From Serripes groenlandicus (Eukaryota > Mollusca > Bivalvia > Cardiida > Cardiidae), in contig JASEVX010000003.1 of NCBI GenBank assembly GCA_031761405.1, positions 141,182,700 to 141,246,699 on the forward strand: a DNA stretch of 64,000 nt, given 5' to 3'. Shown piece by piece: positions 52,201-61,200 of the stretch (position 1 is the stretch's first letter; every line of letters begins with the position of its first letter). The notes beneath the pieces are model-generated. The model made no database searches. It saw only the letters and a list, made by a program, of their open reading frames with translations, and was not told the DNA's origin. Made by a program: the position numbers and the translations under genes.

Positions 52201-55200
52201 ATCTACATAGGTGTGATGGTTGGGTAAGTTTCAATGCAATACATGTAGTATATAAGTACTTGCATGCAAAATCTTAACCAAGGTGTGACGCAGATGCCGA
52301 CGCCAGGGTGAGTAGAATAGCTCTCATATTCTTCGAATAGTCGAGCTAAAAAATTAGAAAGTTGAAAAAAATCAGCAAATAAATTCTAAATATATACCCA
52401 AAAACCTGTTTGAAGTACTTGATATATTTAATGTGTATACAAAATTTGAAATCATTCTAACAAACTAGATGCCAACACGAAACATGTCGAGCCCGATTCA
52501 AAGGTTTAGTCACAGACATAATGATCTTCCATGCAATTGCAACACAGACTGACAAAAAGTTGACACGATAGCAGTTAATTAAGGGCATTCTGCGATACCG
52601 AAGTGGTTGTAAAATGGCAAAAGTACAATAACCAAACATTTTGTTTTTATTTTTAAGATACCAATTTATTCTAAAGTTTAACATACATCATTTTTATTAT
52701 GTTTTGTGTATGAAAGGTTCAGGCATATTTAATATATAGAAATAAATTACACACAGACACATGTACTGAAAATGTTTTTTCAGTCGCAAATAGAATTATT
52801 CAATTCCTCTCCTTCAATTTGAAGAAATTTGTCAAATCAAACAACCAAAAGTTTGTATTTAATTAATTTGTCAAACACTACGTATAAATGAAAGTATTTC
52901 ATTTTTGTCTGGAAGTCAAACAATCAATTGTCAACATTTTCATCTTTAAAATTGGTGACCTTGACCTTCCATGTACAGACCTGGGTCTTCATTTGGAATG
53001 CTTTCTGATCATGGCGTACATGTGTGTTCAGTTACTTGAAAATCCTATGATGCATGGTTGAGATGAGGGCCGGACAAGGTACAGTCCTGTCAAAAATTTC
53101 TCATTTCGACCTCTCAATATGACCTTGACCTTTGAGGTACACGCCTGGGTATAACTGCAGCCGGTTCACTTACCCGCGTGTTTCAAGGTTTTCTCATATC
53201 TGTACCACAAAAACATTCTTGCCATGCAACTTGTTACCGTCCCACATGGTGGAAGATGAAAGCCGCTAGTCACAATGACTTTTGTCAATCGTTTGTAAGA
53301 ATGAATGCTCAAACTCATGACCCATAGTTTGAAAGCATTTATTGTTACCAACCAAGCTATCATGGCTTACAAATATACAGCCCGAATCAATGAAATTTAC
53401 TTACCAAGTGGTACAAATTTTTTGATAGGTGTTTGTGTCCTTTTGAATGGTGATGGTTGTGGAGATTTAGGCAGCTCTGTTCTTGTTAACCACTGGGCAT
53501 AGGTATGGTCTATTGTCGGGGGTAATGTTGCATCTGGTAGCATACCGCTGTAAGCAAAATCCAATCAAAATGTATTCAGCAGCATTTTACAACCAAATTT
53601 ATTTCAATCAAGATGAAAACAATTCAGACAAAAGAACATAAGGCTCATTATGATAAACTAATTGAAAACAAGACATGGAAATTCCATGAAACCAGGTTTT
53701 CTATAATGGAAGGTGTTTGATTAAGAATTAACAGATCTGTCAAATCTTTCTGTTAATAGTTAATCAAAGCTAGTAATTCAAGTAATAGGGAATCAGTTCA
53801 ACTGATGTCTATTTGTTGTCACTGTGACCTTGACCTTGAATCTACAGAATTTTTTTGGCATTTGGCACATCGTCTTGATATGGTGCATGTTTGTGCCAAG
53901 TTATTTGAAAATATCTCTATGCATGACAAAGTTATGGTCCGGACAAGAAAAGTTCAATTAAAGTCTATTTCTTATCACTGTGACCTTGAATCTACAGAAT
54001 TAATGGTCCGGACAAGGAAAGTTGACGCCCGCCCGCCCAACCGCCCGCCGACTTCGCTAAACTAATAACCAGATTTTTTCTTCGGAAAACCTGGTTAAAA
54101 AATTAATACATAGTTGTATATATGCACTGGATATCTAAGTATCAATTACAGTGAGAAATTTCGGATGTCTTCAAAAACATTTTCATGCCAACGTTTTTGA
54201 TGTTACACTCAGTTTATAACAGTAAAACAAATATAACTTACTCTGGTATATAACTATTACTGTACCAATATCGACACTCTTTTATTTTAAACCATGGAAA
54301 TATCTTCTCCATTTGCTGAAAAAAGAAATTATCATATTCATAGTTGTTCTTCCAGTAAATTGAAGGCCAAACAATATCTACCTAGCTTGATCTTGGAAAG
54401 AGTTATTGAAACAATGTATTAACAATTAATCTTTTCCAAGCAGAATTTATGTATATATCTATGTAACTATTTTATTAAATGACTTTAGGTCCAAAAATTA
54501 TAAACAATTTATCACATACAAATCTTCTGCAAACAACTTTGATATTATTTCAGGTATATCATGGCAACAGTTCACATATTCATGATCCCTAGGTTAAGAA
54601 ACCAGTACTAGGCTTGGGCACTCCACCATGACCGTCATGCCACAACTGGGGATCGAACCTGGGGTGCCTGGTTTCAAATCCCCGACGCTAACCACTCGAT
54701 CACTTGACAATATGTCTATTAATGATAGAGTGATAGAGTGAAGACACACAAGTGATCCTAATCTGTCTATCTGCCAAAGCAGGCAGCACAAAACAATTGC
54801 AAGAGGGCCAAGATGGTCCTAAATCACTCACCCTAGTGAAAGTTTAATACCCTTCATTTTGTTGGACAATGAACGAGTTTGGATATACAACACTGCAACA
54901 CAAAGAGGTCAAGTAAAACGGGAGTGATAAATGAAGGTGAGCAAAGAAGGACAATATTCAAGATGATGATGAATACTGGAAAGGATTATTATATTCAAGT
55001 CGAAACAACAATAGTGAGTTTTAGCTGTGATAAGGGGACTCATGACCACCTGCTTTGAGTGCACAGATGGCTATTTTTACACTCCGCCAAGAAGATTTTT
55101 AACTATAAGAATATAGTGATATCTTAGCCTGCCCTTTAGGGTTAAGTGTTGTTTTTAATCCAAGGGGATTAATTTGAACAATCCTTGCAGAGGACTATGT

Positions 55201-58200
55201 GACCATGAGACAATGCTACACACCAACTATCTAAGCTTTAGGTGTTTCTGTTTCAGTCAAGAAGATTTTCAAAGTTGTTTTAAGTTTTTCCTTTTGGTTG
55301 CCATGGCAACCAGAGTCGTGTATGGAATTTATTTGTGTGAACAACTTTGAAAGAGGACCACACAAGGATCATTCTTACCAAGTTTAGTTAAAATCAAAAC
55401 AGCTGTTTAGGAGGAGATGTTGTTAAAAGAAGTAATTGAAGACGGACGTCCAGATAAATGGACAACAGGCCACCACAATAGTTCAAGTTCACCATGAGCA
55501 TTTGTGCTCAGTCAGGTGAGCTATAAATAATTAAATAAAAACAAATCATATGTTCAATCAAATACATCAATAACAAGCAAATTCAGAGAATTCTGGTCCC
55601 CCGCCAGGGTCAAGGTCACAAGGTCAAAAAAATTGGTATTGATGGAAAGGGGTTGTCACAAGGAATACACATGTGAAATATGAAAGCAGTACCTATTACG
55701 GTTCAGAAGTTATGACCAAGGTTAAAGTTTTTGTGACAGCGTGACGGAGGGACTGACGGACTGACGGACGGACTGACTGACGAATGAGAAATAATAGTCC
55801 CCACGCTTTCGCTAAGCGGGGGACAATAAAGTATTACCTTCACAAAGACCTGTCTAGCAGATTGTATAGATTTCTTCCTGGTGACTCTGGTCTCTACATC
55901 ATCATCCAAGTATTCTTGTATGATCCTTAAAATGTCCTCAGAAAATATCACCTGCAATACAAATGGTACACACACACTGAATATATTCAATGAAATAAAT
56001 CTACCCTTTACCACATGCATACACATTTTGACATATTTGCAGAAGATAACTTTTAAAAACAATGGGAAAAGTAGCTTTTGATCTCAGAGCAATTACTTCT
56101 GTTGCCACAATGTCTTTAAATCTTTTCAACAAGTGGACCATGATGGTCCTAAATCACTCACCTGATATAATAGGATTTATATAGTTTTCCGTGTTCTTAC
56201 TCTATGCATATCAAGGAAAACAAGCATTGCCCCCTGGTTGTCATGCTTATCAAGGAATGGGGATTTTTGAACAATCTAGGTAGAGTGTCACACTAGGAAC
56301 ATTTGTGCCAAATTACTTTTAAATCAGGACATTACGTTTGAAAAAGAAGATTTTTAAAGTTTTCTCTTATACATATACAAAAGGGCCATTCATGATGGCC
56401 CTGGATTGCTTACAAATGTGAATTGTCATGCCAACTACAATAACTTATTTTATTTTTACCAATCAATATGGCTTGAAGTACTCTTCACTAAATCCATATA
56501 AGGCAAAACAGACTCGCCCAATGGTGGCCATGTTATTATACAAATCAACTATGAGAGGGTCACCCAAGGAACATTCAAAGAAACTTATTTGAAAATAGGC
56601 AAGATATTTTCAAGGAAGATATTTAAAGTTTTCACTATAGCCATATAAGTAGCTACATATATATATATATATATATATATATGTTACATTTTAACAAAAA
56701 TCATTTGAAAATCGGTCAACTGGTTCAGTAGAAGATTTTGTTAATGTTTTTTTCTTATGATTGCCATGAAACCAGAATTCTGCATGGATCAACAAGAAGA
56801 TTTTTAAAAATTTCACTTTATATACATATAAGGAAAACGAGCCCCATATTTTTCAATGGATCTGAATAATTTCAACAATCTTAGTAGATAGGTGATAACG
56901 AACATTTGTGCCAAATTATTTCCAAATCTGGCAAGTGCTTTTGTAAAAGAAATTCTGCCAAATTATTTTCAAATCAAGCTAGGACTTTTGCACAAGAAGA
57001 TTTTTTAAATTTTAAGGATTAAAGACTTACAACACTTTTATAAAAGCCAGTCTTCATTTTCTCTGCGATTTCCATCAAGTCTCTAGGATACGATGGTTCA
57101 ATTGTTTGTTCAGATAGCTCAACGACTGTATTACCAGCAATGTTAAAGTGAACATGGTGTTTGACAGGTACAACTTGAGACTGTAGTCTCTTTGTATCTA
57201 ATGAAGTACTCTTCTCTTGGTTTGAATCTGTCAAATTTTGTTCTCTCACTACATCGGTTATATATTTACTCATACTTCCAGCACTACTAGGTGTCCTGAT
57301 AATCTGATTAATATCACTAGATGTTTGGCTGTTTTCTGTTTTAACTTGGTCTGTGTTTGATCTTGATTCTGGTGTCTTTACACTTTTATCACCTAACACA
57401 CCTAAACCTATAACAAACGAGTCACTAACATCATGAACAACTTTTTCACAACTCTTTACCTCTGTATGTCCAACAATACCTTGAGCCACATCCCCAACTG
57501 ATGGAGCCTGTTCCCTTAAACTATCACAGATTACTTCACCGGTATTTTCACAATTACTTCTAACATCTTCCTCGTAACATTTAGTTCTTGTATCACTTTG
57601 AACATTTCCAACATTGCCATTTTTCAATCTAATACTGTCATCTGTTACACTCTTTGAAATATCTGCACATGTGTTTTGAGTAAGTTGTATGCATCCTGCA
57701 GTTAAAGTCGGATCACTTATTGTCACATCATGTCCAACTTTTTTGTTTTTATTGTCGTCAACAACTGAAAGACTTTCATCTACAGTCTTACAATGTCCTT
57801 CCTTGGAAAGTGAACTGATACTTCCTCTGACACTCACATCTTTACTGTCTGAGAGAGTAGTAGCTGTTTTAATATCATTATGGTCACTGTCTGTATTTAT
57901 CTTAGTAACACAGGGAGCCATGTGACTCACCCTGCTGTTAGTTTCTTGTTGGTTGTCAGCTTTGTCTGCACCAAGAATCTGCTTCTGTGTTACAGCTTTC
58001 TGTTAAAAAAGGAAAAAATAATTAATTTATAAGAATATGATTAAACAAACATGTTGCAAATTATCCCATTTTTCCTCAAAGTTCTTACTTAACCCTTTCC
58101 CACATACAGCAAATCTGCAGCAGACGACTTTGAAATCACAAAGGATAAATACTGAAAATCTCTATAAATGAAGGTACAATTACTCAAAAAAGGTTGGGAA

Positions 58201-61200
58201 CACTGACAAAAGGAGAAATTGCTCGTTTTGAGCAATCTCTTCTTTTGTCACAATGTTTTAAAAAGATGTCTGCTGCAGAAGCATCAAAAAGCGTCTATAT
58301 GAGGGAAAGGGTTAACACATAATGAATAACAACACATATTGGTAAAACAGGACAATGGACAAAATGAGCAATCAATTTGTCTATCTCAAAGCTGAACTTT
58401 CTCATGACCTGTTTTTCCATGTGACTCTTTCACATTTAAATAGTTAAAATATGGCATATAATTAGATTAAATAAGCTTTGATAGATTTAAAAATAGAGTC
58501 TGAAAAGGGTTTTCAAGTTTCAATAACTGCATACAAAGATTAATATAACTTGCATGATTTCTCAAGGCTATTTCAGTTTAACCCTTTCCTACACACGACA
58601 AATGTGCAGCAGATGACTTTGGAAACATCTTGCAACAACACTATAAATGAAAGTATATTCATTAAAAACAGTCAAAAACATTGTGGCAAAAGGAGAAATT
58701 GCTCATTACGAGCAATTTCTCCTTTTGCTACAATGATTTCAAAAGTCGTCTGCTGCAAAGGCAACATAGAGCTTAGCTTGTACATGTGAGAAAGGGTAAA
58801 GTAGATATATACATATACTTAGTCAATTGAGTGAGTAATACATTTCTAATAATAAGCTGCATGTCAGGAAAATCTACCACAAGACATCTGCAATGAATGT
58901 AAATCAAGATCAACCTGCATATCCAGTCTCATCTGCATCTACAGATTGAAAAATCTATAAATTTGGATCATATAGCAAAGATATGAAGGCAGATATTTTG
59001 TTCATTTGTCAAAAATACCACACAGTTGGTTTTCACTGTGAAAGCCTTAAAATACGTCAATCTTCTCTTGTGTCTACTACTCACAATTTCTCGTTTGATG
59101 ATATATTGTGAACATTTGGAGAGTATCAATGTTTGCATGATGCTTTCTAGACCCAGTCTCAACTCTTCTCTCAGTGTTTTCATCCATTCAGGACAACCGG
59201 ACGGTGAACACCTCTGGCAGTAAAAGGACAAATCTTCCGGCAAACAGGACAGAATTTCATACATCTCATCTGAAATGAAGTAAAAATAGTGATATAGTGC
59301 ACTGCTCCTTTTTTCCCCCAAATGTGTTTCTTGTAATGAGCATTTGCTCATCTAGCCTATTCTATAATGCCAAAGTTTCTTTTACTACCATGTGCTGTAT
59401 GGTGTTCACAATATATCACAGAGTTTTCTTGGTAAGTTACCAGTACTTCTGTTCCATTTATTCTGACACCAGCCTGTCAGTCTTAATGCTAACCCCGCAA
59501 CCATGAGCGCCAAGGAGGTAAGCCATTGGCAAAAAACTACCACCTTTTAAGTCTTTGGTATGACTTGGTTGGGGATATACATGTGTAAACATGAATGTAG
59601 TCCTTTTCAAGATATGGTATTTTAAAAGAAGCATCTGCTTTGAATGCATGTGAAGGACAAGATGTGTTTGTGAATCACGAAATAATTACTAATATTATCA
59701 TCACTAACCTGTTAACCCTTCACAATTAGAATGAACCCAACTTTCACACATGTTGCATTGTATCATTTTGGATTCCCAGTCATCGTCTGAATAACATTTG
59801 TGACATATTGGACAAAAGTTTCCTTTATCCATCAGCTTTCCACAGTCGTAACACAGTGAGAAGTCGTAAGTCCAGGTCGCATCGCATGCGGTCCCCGGTG
59901 TTGTAGCACCACAGCTTTTACATTTTACGCACTTCGTACAGATCTGCAAGAAAAGATAAACCAATATGATTTTCCTTTCTGATATCTGCTTAGAAAATAT
60001 CTAAGGAAAGGAACAAAAATTTACATCTTAAAAAAAATGAATGATTGATTGGTTGGAATTTAACCATGTGTGCAATGATAATTTAGTTATATCATGATGG
60101 AAAGATCACCTAACATGTTTTTCCTGGTTTTCTTTGGTGAAAGATGAATTGATTAAAAAATTTAAGTTTCAAGTGTTTTCAAAGGTTTTTCATTGATATC
60201 ACAGCAGCTAGTTCACCTAATATGTTTTTCCTGGCTTTCTTGCACCAGTCCCCGACACACCACTCTTCCCAGGCTGCTGGCCTCCTTACAACATAGACTA
60301 TTTAGCGCATTGGAGAATGACCCTAATCACTATGGATCTTATCAATCATTGGATAGAATATATCTAAAAGATTTGAAGCATACTCCGTAACTTGAAAACA
60401 TTGTGGGCAAATGGGAAATGCTCAGAGAGATAGAGTAATTAATCCTGTTTGCGCATTGATTTCAAAAATAAAGTACTGCCGAGCCATTGAAAGATAAAGA
60501 ATGTAGATTTAATGAAATTTTTACACCATTTTCAATGTATTTTAGTTATTTTACGGTGGCCAGTTCTTCCAACATGTGTTTCTTGGATTTTTTGCACCGG
60601 AATTCAACACAAAATTCTTCCCAGGCAACTGCTTACCTTCCACATTGATTGTTCAGATCATTGGTGGAAGAGGAATAAAGTTAGTCAGTGACATTTGTCA
60701 TACATTTGGAGGGAGGAATGTTTGAGCCACGGTTCAAACACACGACCCCCGGATTGACAGTCTTTGATGTTACTGACTATGCTATCGTGGTTTGGCAAAG
60801 GAAATGGTTGCAATCATTCTTTGAACTGTATAGACTGTCATAAAAAAACATCAACAAAAAAAGGTCTTTGCCTCCAAATATTACAAGCATGGATTGAAAT
60901 TATCATAAGCGCCTGAACTTTTTTTCACATTTATAAAACAAATCTCCAGCAGATGTCTTTGAAAATATCTCGGCATTTTTTGGTTAATCTCTATAAGATA
61001 AAGTATCATTAATGGATTGAGTTGAAAACATTGTGGCAAAAAGAAGAAATTGCTTTTTGTTTTCAGAAGAGTTGCATATGCACCTAAATGTGTCTGTTGG
61101 TGGAAAAGGGTTAACCTTTCAACAGCTATGACAAAATTGAAGTTATATTGTCCATGGAAAAATATATTCATACATTTGAAAAAAAAATGCAAAATTGTTT

